Of a DNA stretch of 64,000 nt, positions 41,652 through 49,951 are shown piece by piece; the stretch's first letter is position 1, and each line of letters starts with the position of its first letter. A model generated the notes under the pieces. It had not been told where the DNA came from. It saw nothing but the letters and a program-made list of their open reading frames with translations, and made no database searches. The translations under genes and the position numbers were made by a program. The DNA is taken from the NCBI RefSeq assembly GCF_030766725.1, contig NZ_JARQWR010000004.1, forward strand, positions 186,001 to 250,000, read 5' to 3'. The stretch comes from Flavobacterium aerium (lineage in GTDB: Bacteria; Bacteroidota; Bacteroidia; Flavobacteriales; Flavobacteriaceae).

Positions 41652-42140
41652 TTAAAAAATTAAATTGTTTTTGGATTTTATTTGATCAGCATCAACGGTA
41701 TAAACGGTCGAAATTCTGTCAATTGAATTTATAATGGTGACAATCTTGTTTGTGTCAAAGTTATTGTCAGTGTTTTCAATTTTAAGAAAATAATCAACTT
41801 TCTTAAATTCGGGTAATAAGTACACTTTTTTTGAAAACTCAAAAGCACTTTCCTCAAATAGATTTTGAGAAGCTGCTTTTTGGTTCAAAATCACAGTGTT
41901 TTTGTTTTGAAATAAATTCCAGGAAATATCTTTTTTCTGATCATCAAAAATAAATCTGGAAAAATGAGAATCACCTTCAGTGATGCTAATGTGGATATCA
42001 TTGTTGCATCGACTCAAAACAATAGGTAATTTCTGATTGATTAAATAAGCAAGACGATAATCTTCTAAAAGGGTATGAATAGCAATTAACTCATAATCAG
42101 CTTCCTCGAAATCATCAATATGTAATTTATGAATTGCCAT
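41652..42140 (-). CDS. IPExxxVDY-family protein
   Basis: A 162-residue cytosolic protein of unknown function, recognisable by the family signature LPEFKKVDYFLKI (IPExxxVDY type) near residue 110. Mixed alpha/beta composition, no signal peptide. I place the start at ATG 42140: a TATTTTTG box occupies 42147-42154 on the minus strand, so upstream in-frame ATG 42146 and TTG 42149 would lie at or before the transcription start. pyk follows after 6 nt, so it is the first gene of that operon. Confidence 0.85.
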   Translation of the reverse strand: MAIHKLHIDDFEEADYELIAIHTLLEDYRLAYLINQKLPIVLSRCNNDIHISITEGDSHFSRFIFDDQKKDISWNLFQNKNTVILNQKAASQNLFEESAFEFSKKVYLLPEFKKVDYFLKIENTDNNFDTNKIVTIINSIDRISTVYTVDADQIKSKNNLIF

Positions 42141-42146
42141 TCTCAT

Positions 42147-42154
42147 CAAAAATA
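42147..42154 (-). promoter_or_regulatory. -7 box of the IPExxxVDY-pyk operon
   Basis: TATTTTTG on the minus strand, 6 nt before ATG 42140. It overlaps the two earlier in-frame start candidates and so decides the start codon. Confidence 0.6.
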
Positions 42155-42254
42155 AGATGTAAATATAGCGTTTCTAATGTAGAAAAAATAGTAGAAAAAT
42201 ATATCTTAACGTAATTTTTACAACGAAAACGTTATAGCTTAGAATAAAGCGATG

Positions 42255-42995
42255 TTATTTTGTATTAATTTTTTCTTGGAAAGCAAAATAAGCTCTTTGT
42301 GAAGCTTTTTCTTCCGCTTTCTTTTTAGAAGTAGCCCGCGCTCTGGCGATAACTTTATTGTCAATACTTAATTTTACACCAAAGAAACGTTGACCGTCAA
42401 TACCATTGTCTTCAAAAACATCATAATGGAAGATTTTCTTCTCCTTTTGACACCATTCGATAAGTAAGCTTTTGTAGCTAATTACTTTTCCTTCTAATTT
42501 AGGAATATCTACATAAGGAAGAATTACTTTGTTGTGAATGAATTTTTCACAATAAGGATAACCTTTGTCGAGATAAATAGCACCTACCAAAGCTTCAAAA
42601 ATATTACCGTGGATATTCTCTCCAAAATGTTGAGGATTAACTTTACTTTCAACCATTTTGATTAAATGTAAATCTCTTCCCAGCTCATTAAGATGTTCGC
42701 GACTCACAATTTTAGATCTCATTTTGGTTAAATAACCTTCATCTCCAGAAGGAGCTTTATTGTATAAATGAGCAGCAATAACACTACTCAGCATCGCATC
42801 ACCTAAGAATTCTAAACGCTCGTAGTTGATTGGATTTCCATTTTCATCAGAACGATTAGAAGAACGATGTGTAAATGCTTTTTTGTAATGTTCAATATTG
42901 TCGGGCTTAAACCCTAGTATACGTTCAATTTTTTCAAAAAAAATCCCGCCTTTTGGAGCACGGGAATTTGTAAATATTTTTTTGAAAATGTTCAT
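42255..42995 (-). CDS. rnc: Ribonuclease III
   Basis: Double-strand-specific endoribonuclease for rRNA and mRNA processing. The 246-residue protein contains the catalytic signature ERLEFLGDAML (59-69, with Glu62 and Asp66), the second acidic site NIFEALVGAIYLDKGY, and a C-terminal double-stranded RNA-binding domain (ISYKSLLIEWCQKEKKI ... ARATSKKKAEEKASQRAYFAF). Third gene of the acpP-fabF-rnc cluster, 9 nt behind fabF. Confidence 0.97.
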   Translation of the reverse strand: MNIFKKIFTNSRAPKGGIFFEKIERILGFKPDNIEHYKKAFTHRSSNRSDENGNPINYERLEFLGDAMLSSVIAAHLYNKAPSGDEGYLTKMRSKIVSREHLNELGRDLHLIKMVESKVNPQHFGENIHGNIFEALVGAIYLDKGYPYCEKFIHNKVILPYVDIPKLEGKVISYKSLLIEWCQKEKKIFHYDVFEDNGIDGQRFFGVKLSIDNKVIARARATSKKKAEEKASQRAYFAFQEKINTK

Positions 42996-43004
42996 GTACG
43001 AAAA

Positions 43005-44258
43005 TTAAAGTACTAATTTTTTAACCAGTACGCAAGCATTGTGACCACCAAAACCAAAAGTGTTACTCATAACAACGTTCATGTCTCTTTTTTGAGCAAC
43101 ATTGAATGTGAAATTTAATTTCGCATCAATATTCTCATCATCAGTGAAATGATTAATTGTAGGAGGAACAATTCCATATTTCATAGAAAGGATAGAAGCG
43201 ATTGTTTCAATAGCTCCTGCAGCACCTAATAGGTGACCTGTCATCGACTTTGTGGAATTTAAGTTCAGTTTGTATGCATGTTCGCCGAAAACGGCTTGTA
43301 TCGCTTTAGATTCAGCTAAATCTCCTAGAGGAGTTGATGTACCGTGCATATTTACACCATCAACATCTTCTGGTTTTAATCCAGCATCTCTTAAACAGTT
43401 GATCATTACATTACGAGCACCTAATCCTTCTGGATGTGGAGCCGTGATATGATGTGCATCTGCAGACATTCCACCACCACCGATTTCACAGTAGATAGTA
43501 GCACCACGTGCAATTGCATGTTCGTATTCTTCAAGGATTAATGCACCCGCACCTTCACCTAAAACGAATCCTTCACGATCTTTGTCCATTGGTCTAGACG
43601 CAGTCTTTGGATCATCATTTCTAGTAGATAAAGCATGCATAGCATTGAATCCACCCATACCTGCAATTGTTACAGCAGCTTCAGAGCCACCAGCCACCAT
43701 TACATCAGCTTGATTTAAACGAATATAATTGTATGCATCAATAATTGCATTTGTAGAAGAAGCACAAGCAGATACCGTAGCAAAGTTTGGCCCCCTAAAG
43801 CCATATTTAATAGAAATATGACCAGATGCAATATCAGCAATCATTTTTGGTATAAAGAAAGGATTGAATTTTGGAGTGCCATTACCGTTAGCAAATTCCA
43901 TTACTTCATGCTGGAAAGTTTCCAATCCACCAATTCCAGAACCCCAGATTACTCCGACTCTGTCCTTGTCTAATTTATCTAAATCAAATTTAGCATCCGT
44001 TACAGCTTCTTCAGATGAAACCATTGCATATTGAGCATAACGGTCCATTTTTCGAGCTTCTTTTCGGTCCATGAAGCTTGTAACGTCAAAATTTTTCAAT
44101 TCGCAAGCAAACTGAGTTTTAAAATGGGTCGTATCAAAATATGTTATTGGAGCAGCACCACTTACACCATTTATAAGTCCATTCCAATATTCTTGGATGT
44201 TATTCCCAATAGGAGTAAGTGCACCTAGACCTGTAACAACAACTCGCCTTAATTTCAT
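43005..44258 (-). CDS. fabF: Beta-ketoacyl-ACP synthase II
   Basis: Condensing enzyme elongating malonyl-ACP in fatty-acid synthesis. The 417-residue thiolase-fold protein has the full Cys-His-His triad: Cys165 (VSACASS), His305 (MHGTSTPLGD) and His342 (TGHLLGAAGA). Other hallmarks: MDRYAQYA, RPMDKDREGFVLGEGAG and NTFGFGGHNA. It lies downstream of acpP, its substrate carrier, with a 215-nt gap that carries two hairpins, and 9 nt upstream of rnc. Confidence 0.98.
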   Translation of the reverse strand: MKLRRVVVTGLGALTPIGNNIQEYWNGLINGVSGAAPITYFDTTHFKTQFACELKNFDVTSFMDRKEARKMDRYAQYAMVSSEEAVTDAKFDLDKLDKDRVGVIWGSGIGGLETFQHEVMEFANGNGTPKFNPFFIPKMIADIASGHISIKYGFRGPNFATVSACASSTNAIIDAYNYIRLNQADVMVAGGSEAAVTIAGMGGFNAMHALSTRNDDPKTASRPMDKDREGFVLGEGAGALILEEYEHAIARGATIYCEIGGGGMSADAHHITAPHPEGLGARNVMINCLRDAGLKPEDVDGVNMHGTSTPLGDLAESKAIQAVFGEHAYKLNLNSTKSMTGHLLGAAGAIETIASILSMKYGIVPPTINHFTDDENIDAKLNFTFNVAQKRDMNVVMSNTFGFGGHNACVLVKKLVL

Positions 44259-44291
44259 ATTTATGTTTTTATTTTTACTAACTTAAACAAA

Positions 44292-44344
44292 TAATACCCA
44301 TGTTTTCTTTATTTATAAAAAACATAAAAGAAACATGGGTATTA
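44292..44344 (-). promoter_or_regulatory. Large hairpin in the acpP-fabF intergenic region
   Basis: 18-bp near-perfect inverted repeat (44292-44310 with 44327-44344, one bulged base, 16-nt loop) about 34 nt before the fabF ATG on the minus strand. There is no T tract after it, so it is more likely a leader structure, RNase III/processing site or regulator site than a terminator. Confidence 0.5.
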
Positions 44345-44427
44345 CATCATAAATTATCTTAATCGGAATTCTATCAAATTTATTTTGTTAACCTCGGTTA
44401 AAGGTCAAACATTGAAAATCACAATAA

Positions 44428-44470
44428 ATAATGGCATCCATGTGCTTTTATGGGCACACGGATGCTTTAT
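44428..44470 (-). terminator. Partial terminator after acpP
   Basis: 12-bp stem (44434-44445 with 44454-44465, one A-C mismatch, 8-nt loop) directly after the acpP stop; its T tract on the minus strand is weak, so read-through into fabF is plausible. Confidence 0.6.
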
Positions 44471-44473
44471 TTA

Positions 44474-44710
44474 TTATTTTTTTGCTTCTTCGATGTAAGA
44501 AATAGCTTGACCTACAGTAGCAATGTTTTCTGCTTGATCATCTGGGATTTGAATATCAAATTCTTTTTCAAACTCCATGATAAGCTCAACAGTGTCTAAT
44601 GAATCAGCACCCAAATCATTTGTGAAGCTTGCTTCTGTTACAACTTCGTTTTCGTCAACACCTAATTTGTCTACGATAATCGCTTTTACTCTTGATGCAA
44701 TGTCTGACAT
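44474..44710 (-). CDS. acpP: Acyl carrier protein
   Basis: A 78-residue acidic four-helix protein that carries acyl chains on a phosphopantetheine arm attached to Ser37 in the motif [36 protein letters not shown] is the standard helix I. It is the first gene of the acpP-fabF-rnc cluster; a hairpin right after its stop probably gives excess acpP over fabF mRNA, which suits the need for abundant carrier protein. Confidence 0.98.
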   Translation of the reverse strand: MSDIASRVKAIIVDKLGVDENEVVTEASFTNDLGADSLDTVELIMEFEKEFDIQIPDDQAENIATVGQAISYIEEAKK

Positions 44711-44740
44711 AATCTTTAATTTTAGAATTTAAATTGATGG

Positions 44741-44748
44741 CAAAAATA
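44741..44748 (-). promoter_or_regulatory. -7 box of acpP
   Basis: TATTTTTG on the minus strand, 30 nt before the acpP ATG. Confidence 0.6.
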
Positions 44749-44886
44749 AAAAACTTTATTTTAAAACCACAGATAACCTTAAAAATGTGCTACTAAATTA
44801 GAAAATAAATTTTAGAAAGGCGTTAAAGAACCACTGTTTTGTGGTTTATTATTCTTTTTTTTGCAGAATAAAAAATTACAAAAGCC

Positions 44887-45447
44887 ATGAAAAGTGTCAT
44901 AATATTTGCTTCAGGAGCGGGTTCGAATGCAGAAAACATCATTTTAGAATGCAATAAAAGTGAGGTTGCAAGAGTTACGGCAGTATTTTCGAACAACCCA
45001 AACGCAGGTGTGATTGAAAAAGCGAAGAAATATAAAGTACCTGTTCTTGTGGTTTCAAAAGAAGCAATTTCCGAAGAGACAATTCTAAGTCAGCTAGCAT
45101 TCTTTCAGCCCGATTTAATTGTTTTGGCAGGATTTTTACTAAAATTCCCTAAACATATTATTGATGCCTATCCAAATAAAGTGATTAATATACACCCGGC
45201 ATTATTGCCTAATTATGGAGGAAAAGGTATGTATGGGATGAATGTTCATCGTGCTGTAGTGGAGAATAAAGAAAAAGAAACGGGCATTACGATACATTAT
45301 GTAAACGAACATTATGATGAAGGAAATATTATCTTTCAGGAAAAAGTAACTTTACAAGAGAATGATACTCCAGAAACTGTAGCAGGAAAGATTCATGACT
45401 TAGAACAAAAGTTTTTCCCAGAAGTGATTATGAAATTAATACAATAA
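44887..45447 (+). CDS. purN: Phosphoribosylglycinamide formyltransferase
   Basis: Cytosolic enzyme transferring a formyl group from 10-formyl-THF to GAR in purine synthesis. The 186-residue protein has the N-terminal phosphate loop IIFASGAGSNAENII, LAGFLLKFP, the NIHPALLPNYGGKGMYG motif with the catalytic Asn-His, and HYVNEHYDEGNIIFQEKV. Divergent from acpP; the RNase H gene starts 8 nt downstream, so both are probably one transcript. Confidence 0.96.
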   Translation: MKSVIIFASGAGSNAENIILECNKSEVARVTAVFSNNPNAGVIEKAKKYKVPVLVVSKEAISEETILSQLAFFQPDLIVLAGFLLKFPKHIIDAYPNKVINIHPALLPNYGGKGMYGMNVHRAVVENKEKETGITIHYVNEHYDEGNIIFQEKVTLQENDTPETVAGKIHDLEQKFFPEVIMKLIQ

Positions 45448-45455
45448 TATAGGTT

Positions 45456-45941
45456 TTGAATTTAACACACGAAGTAGAAATATATACTGACGGCTCAGCT
45501 AGAGGAAATCCAGGCCCTGGAGGTTATGGCGTGATTTTGCTATGGGTAGGGAAGCCGTATAAAAAAGAAATCTACGAAGGATTTAGAAGAACTACCAATA
45601 ATAGAATGGAATTACTAGCGGTAATTGTAGGTTTGGAAATGCTGAAAATCAGTAATACCAAAGTACTTGTGGTCTCAGATTCTAAATACGTTGTAGATTC
45701 TGTTTTGAAAGGTTGGGTTTTCCAATGGGAGAAAAAAGGATATACTGGTAAGAAAAATCCAGATTTATGGGCAAGATTCTTAAAGATTTACAGAAAACAT
45801 CAAGTAGATTTTAAATGGGTCAAAGGACATAATAATCATCCGCAAAATGAAAGATGTGACCAGTTAGCAGTAATGGCTTCACAAAGTAAAACGTTATCGA
45901 TCGATGCTTTTTATGAAGCAGAATCGAATTCTAATTTATAA
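45456..45941 (+). CDS. rnhA: Ribonuclease HI
   Basis: Removes the RNA strand of RNA-DNA hybrids. The 161-residue protein keeps all four catalytic acidic positions: EIYTDGSARGNPGPGGYG, NNRMELLAV, SDSKYVVDSV and NERCDQLA, plus the basic handle (GWVFQWEKKGYTGKKNPDLW). The start is TTG at 45456; the next in-frame ATG would delete the first catalytic Asp, so a TTG start is required. Follows purN by 8 nt. Confidence 0.96.
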   Translation: MNLTHEVEIYTDGSARGNPGPGGYGVILLWVGKPYKKEIYEGFRRTTNNRMELLAVIVGLEMLKISNTKVLVVSDSKYVVDSVLKGWVFQWEKKGYTGKKNPDLWARFLKIYRKHQVDFKWVKGHNNHPQNERCDQLAVMASQSKTLSIDAFYEAESNSNL

Positions 45942-46048
45942 AACAACCTTTTTTTAATCGCAAATAATTGATTTACAGTTTTTAATAAGATATTTTATTT
46001 TAGAAAAAGCTTAAGAAATAAATCGTTTAAGTATACAAAACTAAATCT

Positions 46049-46056
46049 TATATTTG
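46049..46056 (+). promoter_or_regulatory. -7 box of the PfkB kinase gene
   Basis: TATATTTG, exact TAnnTTTG match, 24 nt before the ATG. Confidence 0.6.
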
Positions 46057-46080
46057 CACTCTTAATTATTTAATATAGAT

Positions 46081-47010
46081 ATGAATAAATTATTGATTGT
46101 TGGAACAGTTGCTTTTGACGCTATTGAAACTCCTTTTGGGAAAACAGATAAAATTTTAGGTGGTGCAGGAACATATATAGGGCTTTCGGCTTCTTATTTT
46201 AATGTTCAATCTGCTATTGTTTCAGTAGTTGGAGAAGATTTTCCACAAGAATATTTAGATTTATTAAAAAGCAGAAATATTGATCTTTCGGGATTAGAAG
46301 TTGTAAAAGGAGGGAAAACTTTCTTTTGGAGTGGACGTTACCACAACGATTTAAATTCGAGAGATACTTTAGATACACAATTGAATGTGTTAGCAGATTT
46401 TCAGCCTAAAGTTCCTGAGAATTTCAAAGATGCTGAAGTATTAATGTTAGGTAATTTGCATCCATTAGTTCAAATCAGTGTATTGGATCAAATGACTGTG
46501 CAGCCTAAACTGGTTGTATTAGATACTATGAATTTCTGGATGGATTGTGCATTACCAGAATTATTAGAAGTAATAAAAAGAGTAGACGTTATCACGGTGA
46601 ATGATGAAGAAGCAAGACAATTAACAGGAGAGTACTCTCTAGTGAAAGCTGCTGCAAAAATTCAACAGATGGGTCCTAAATATGTAGTGATTAAAAAAGG
46701 AGAACACGGAGCATTATTGTTCCATAAAAAAGAAATTTTCTTTGCTCCAGCATTACCACTAGAAGAAGTATTTGATCCAACAGGAGCAGGAGATACTTTC
46801 GCGGGAGGTTTTGTAGGTTACATTGCACAAAGTGAAAATGTATCCTTTAAGAACATGAAAAATGCGATTATTTACGGTTCAAATTTAGCTTCCTTCTGTG
46901 TAGAGGAATTTGGAACAAAAAGAATGGAACGATTAGAAAAAGAAGAAGTGCTTGAAAGGCTCAAACAATTTAGAGCCTTGACACAATTTGACATATCATT
47001 ATCAGAATAA
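46081..47010 (+). CDS. PfkB-family (ribokinase-like) sugar/nucleoside kinase
   Basis: A 309-residue ribokinase-fold kinase. The C-terminal signature DPTGAGDTFAGGFVGYI contains the catalytic Asp and anion hole; upstream, KILGGAGTYIGLSASYF is the substrate-binding glycine motif and NDEEARQLTGE is the conserved PfkB motif. The phosphorylated substrate (sugar, nucleoside or other) is not readable. It sits directly upstream of purF in its own transcription unit, which weakly suggests a role in ribose or nucleoside metabolism. Confidence 0.9.
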   Translation: MNKLLIVGTVAFDAIETPFGKTDKILGGAGTYIGLSASYFNVQSAIVSVVGEDFPQEYLDLLKSRNIDLSGLEVVKGGKTFFWSGRYHNDLNSRDTLDTQLNVLADFQPKVPENFKDAEVLMLGNLHPLVQISVLDQMTVQPKLVVLDTMNFWMDCALPELLEVIKRVDVITVNDEEARQLTGEYSLVKAAAKIQQMGPKYVVIKKGEHGALLFHKKEIFFAPALPLEEVFDPTGAGDTFAGGFVGYIAQSENVSFKNMKNAIIYGSNLASFCVEEFGTKRMERLEKEEVLERLKQFRALTQFDISLSE

Positions 47011-47021
47011 CGGGATTATGC

Positions 47022-47050
47022 CCGAAGCCTCGGGAACGGGGCTTTTTTTA
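47022..47050 (+). terminator. Terminator of the PfkB kinase gene
   Basis: Stem AAGCC / GGCTT (47025-47029 with 47040-47044) with an inner CG/CG pair and T tract; a small CGGG/CCCG hairpin precedes it. Confidence 0.7.
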
Positions 47051-47082
47051 TCAACACAACTAACTACAATTAATTAACTACA

Positions 47083-48981
47083 ATGAGTGACGCTCTAAAA
47101 CACGAATGCGGTATAGCTCTTCTAAGACTATTAAAGCCTTTAGAATATTATAAAGAAAAGTATGGTTCTGCTTTTTACGGGATACAGAAAATGTATCTTT
47201 TAATGGAAAAGCAACACAACCGAGGACAAGATGGTGCAGGTTTAGCAAGTATTAAATTAGATGTTAATCCAGGGGAACGATATATTAGTAGAGTACGATC
47301 AAATAATGCTCAACCAATACAAGATGTATTTGCTCAAATTAATGAAAGAGTAAATGAAGAATTAGCTTTACATCCGGAATATGCTGATGATGTGGCTTTA
47401 CAAAAAGCCAATATTCCTTATATAGGAGAATTGTTTTTAGGACACGTTCGTTATGGTACTTTTGGTAAAAATAGTATCGAAAGTGTTCATCCTTTTTTAA
47501 GACAAAATAATTGGATGCACCGTAACTTAATCGTAGCGGGAAATTTCAATATGACCAATGTAAAAGAACTATTCAATAGCTTGATTGAACTGGGACAACA
47601 TCCAAAAGAAATGGCGGATACGGTTACAGTAATGGAAAAGATAGGACATTTTTTAGATGGTGAAGTAACGAGATTATATCAGGATTGTAAAGATGAAGGT
47701 TTTACAAAACAACAAGCTTCACCTGAAATTGCAAAACGATTGGATATTGCGAAAATACTGCGAAGAGCTTCAAAAAGCTGGGATGGAGGTTATGCCATGG
47801 CAGGATTGTTAGGACATGGAGATGCCTTTGTTTTTAGAGATCCAGCAGGAATCAGACCTGCCTATTTTTATCAAGATGATGAAATTGTAGTAGTAGCTTC
47901 TGAACGTCCAGTAATACAAACGGTTTTCAATGTTCCTTTTGAAGAAATTAAGGAAATTGATCCAGGACATGCCATCATTATTAAAAAAGATGGTAAGATT
48001 ACAAATGAAGAAATTCTTCCTGCGTTGCCTAAAAAAGCATGCTCATTTGAAAGAATCTATTTTTCAAGAGGAAGTGATGCAGAAATTTATCAAGAAAGAA
48101 AAGATTTAGGAAAACTAATTATGCCTGCGGTATTAGAGTCAATTGATAATGATACAGACAATACGGTGTTTTCGTATATTCCAAATACTGCTGAAACATC
48201 ATTCTATGGTTTAGTAGAAGCAGCACAAGATTTCTTGAATCAACGTAAGATTAAAGATATTTTAGATAAAAAAGAACAATTAAGCGAAGAGAAGTTAAAA
48301 GAGATTTTATCTGTAAAACTTCGTACTGAAAAAGTAGCAATTAAAGATGCAAAACTAAGAACCTTTATTACAGAAGATAGTAGTAGAGATGATTTGGTTG
48401 CCCATGTATACGATGTTACTTATGGAGTGATTAAACCAACAGATAATCTGGTGATTATCGATGATAGTATCGTTCGTGGTACTACATTGAAAAAGAGTAT
48501 TATCAAAATGATGGACCGTTTGTTGCCAAAAAGAATCGTTATTGTTTCTTCTGCACCGCAAATTAGATATCCGGATTGTTATGGTATCGACATGGCAAAA
48601 TTAGAAGGCCTTATTGCTTTTCAGGCAGCCTTAGAATTATTGAAAGAAAGAAATTTATATCACATCGTAGATCAGGTTTACGAGAAATGTAAACAACAAG
48701 AGCATTTCGTAGATAATGATGTAATAAACTATGTAACGGAAGTTTATGCGCCGTTTACCGATCAAGAGATATCCGATAAGATAGGAGTAATGTTAAGTTC
48801 TTCTGATATTCAAGCAGAAGTGAAAATCATTTTCCAAACCGTAAAGAATTTACATATAGCTTGTCCGAAAAATCTTGGAGATTGGTACTTCACAGGAGAT
48901 TATCCTACCCCGGGAGGTAATCGAGTAGTGAACAGAGCGTTTATGAATTTCTATGAAGGGAAAGATGCAAGAGCCTATTAA
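47083..48981 (+). CDS. purF: Amidophosphoribosyltransferase, long form
   Basis: First committed enzyme of purine synthesis, making phosphoribosylamine from PRPP and glutamine. The 632-residue protein begins with an 8-residue leader before Cys9 (HECGIA), the N-terminal nucleophile, implying propeptide removal as in B. subtilis PurF. Glutaminase motifs NRGQDGAG and GHVRYGTFG, SWDGGYAMAGLLGHGDAFVFRDPAGIRPAY, and the PRPP site VIIDDSIVRGTT (about 462-474) are clear. It is longer than the roughly 500-residue E. coli enzyme owing to insertions, normal for Bacteroidetes. Confidence 0.95.
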   Translation: MSDALKHECGIALLRLLKPLEYYKEKYGSAFYGIQKMYLLMEKQHNRGQDGAGLASIKLDVNPGERYISRVRSNNAQPIQDVFAQINERVNEELALHPEYADDVALQKANIPYIGELFLGHVRYGTFGKNSIESVHPFLRQNNWMHRNLIVAGNFNMTNVKELFNSLIELGQHPKEMADTVTVMEKIGHFLDGEVTRLYQDCKDEGFTKQQASPEIAKRLDIAKILRRASKSWDGGYAMAGLLGHGDAFVFRDPAGIRPAYFYQDDEIVVVASERPVIQTVFNVPFEEIKEIDPGHAIIIKKDGKITNEEILPALPKKACSFERIYFSRGSDAEIYQERKDLGKLIMPAVLESIDNDTDNTVFSYIPNTAETSFYGLVEAAQDFLNQRKIKDILDKKEQLSEEKLKEILSVKLRTEKVAIKDAKLRTFITEDSSRDDLVAHVYDVTYGVIKPTDNLVIIDDSIVRGTTLKKSIIKMMDRLLPKRIVIVSSAPQIRYPDCYGIDMAKLEGLIAFQAALELLKERNLYHIVDQVYEKCKQQEHFVDNDVINYVTEVYAPFTDQEISDKIGVMLSSSDIQAEVKIIFQTVKNLHIACPKNLGDWYFTGDYPTPGGNRVVNRAFMNFYEGKDARAY

Positions 48982-49111
48982 TTTTGGGTTAAATAATGTC
49001 GTTAATCGATTTTTTGTGTCATTCACCTAGTTTATTTTGAAGAGATGCAAAACAACTATACATTCGTAAGACCATAGCATTAGTAGGTTAAGTTTATGGT
49101 AGATTTGGGGC

Positions 49112-49143
49112 AAAAAGGGTGGAAGCAATTCCACCTTTTTTAT
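49112..49143 (+). terminator. Terminator of purF
   Basis: Stem AAAAAGG-G-TGGAA / TTCCACCTTTTT with one bulged G, GCAA tetraloop and T tract. The 130 nt between the purF stop and this hairpin show no ORF or clear element. Confidence 0.8.
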
Positions 49144-49170
49144 TGGAATAAACTGAAAAATATAGATATA

Positions 49171-49204
49171 AAAAAAGCGAAACAGAATTCTGTTTCGCTT
49201 TTTT
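49171..49204. terminator. Bidirectional terminator after sod
   Basis: Perfect 34-bp palindrome (arm AAAAAAGCGAAACAGAA) with A/T flanks; terminates sod on the minus strand and backs up the purF terminator. Confidence 0.85.
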
Positions 49205-49227
49205 GTTTTTTATAGAATCGGAGAATC

Positions 49228-49836
49228 TTATTTCTCTGTAGCGTAATTTTTAGCTACTTCATCCCAGTTGATTACGCTGAAGAAAGCTTCAATATAATCA
49301 GGTCTTCTGTTTTGGTAGTGTAAGTAATAAGCATGTTCCCATACATCCATACCTAAGATTGGAGTTCCTCCGCAACCTACTTCAGGCATTAAAGGATTGT
49401 CTTGATTTGGAGTACCACATACTTCAAGTTTTCCACCTTTCTGAACACAAAGCCAAGCCCATCCAGAACCGAATTGTGTAGCTCCAGCTTTAGCGAATTT
49501 TGCTTTAAACTCTTCGAAAGTTCCAAAAGAAGCTTCGATAGCATCAGCTAATTCACCTTTCGGTAAACCACCACCATTTGGAGACATTACTTTCCAGAAT
49601 AAGTTATGATTGTAAAAACCACCACCGTTATTTCTAACTGCAGCATTTGATTTATCTAAGTTAATTAAGATGTTTTCAATGGTTTTTCCTTCTAAATCAG
49701 TTCCACTAATTGCAGCGTTCAAGTTGTTTGTATAGGCAGCATGGTGCTTTGAATGGTGAATTTCCATTGTACGAGCATCAATATGTGGTTCTAGTGCATC
49801 ATATGCGTAAGGTAATTGAGGTAATTCAAAAGCCAT
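49228..49836 (-). CDS. sodB: Superoxide dismutase (Fe/Mn type)
   Basis: Cytosolic enzyme dismuting superoxide. The 202-residue protein has metal ligands in [11 protein letters not shown] (His27), NHNLFW and the signature [19 protein letters not shown] (Asp and His). The GSGWAWL and NQDNPLMP segments are typical of the family; the choice of Fe or Mn cannot be made securely, so the symbol is provisional. Monocistronic with its own promoter box at 49874-49881 and terminator. Confidence 0.95.
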   Translation of the reverse strand: MAFELPQLPYAYDALEPHIDARTMEIHHSKHHAAYTNNLNAAISGTDLEGKTIENILINLDKSNAAVRNNGGGFYNHNLFWKVMSPNGGGLPKGELADAIEASFGTFEEFKAKFAKAGATQFGSGWAWLCVQKGGKLEVCGTPNQDNPLMPEVGCGGTPILGMDVWEHAYYLHYQNRRPDYIEAFFSVINWDEVAKNYATEK

Positions 49837-49873
49837 AATATGTATTTTTAAAAAGATTAGTACTAAATTTATC

Positions 49874-49881
49874 CAAAATTA
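49874..49881 (-). promoter_or_regulatory. -7 box of sod
   Basis: TAATTTTG on the minus strand, 37 nt before the sod ATG. Confidence 0.5.
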
Positions 49882-49951
49882 GACATTTAACTTTGGAATT
49901 AAAAATAATAATTTCTTATTGTAGTATGTCTAAAATCAATACTGTATTTAC

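Noticed and set aside
49100..49107. TAGATTTG promoter-like box after purF
   Set aside because: No -33 element, and transcription from it would run straight into the purF terminator about 5 nt later.
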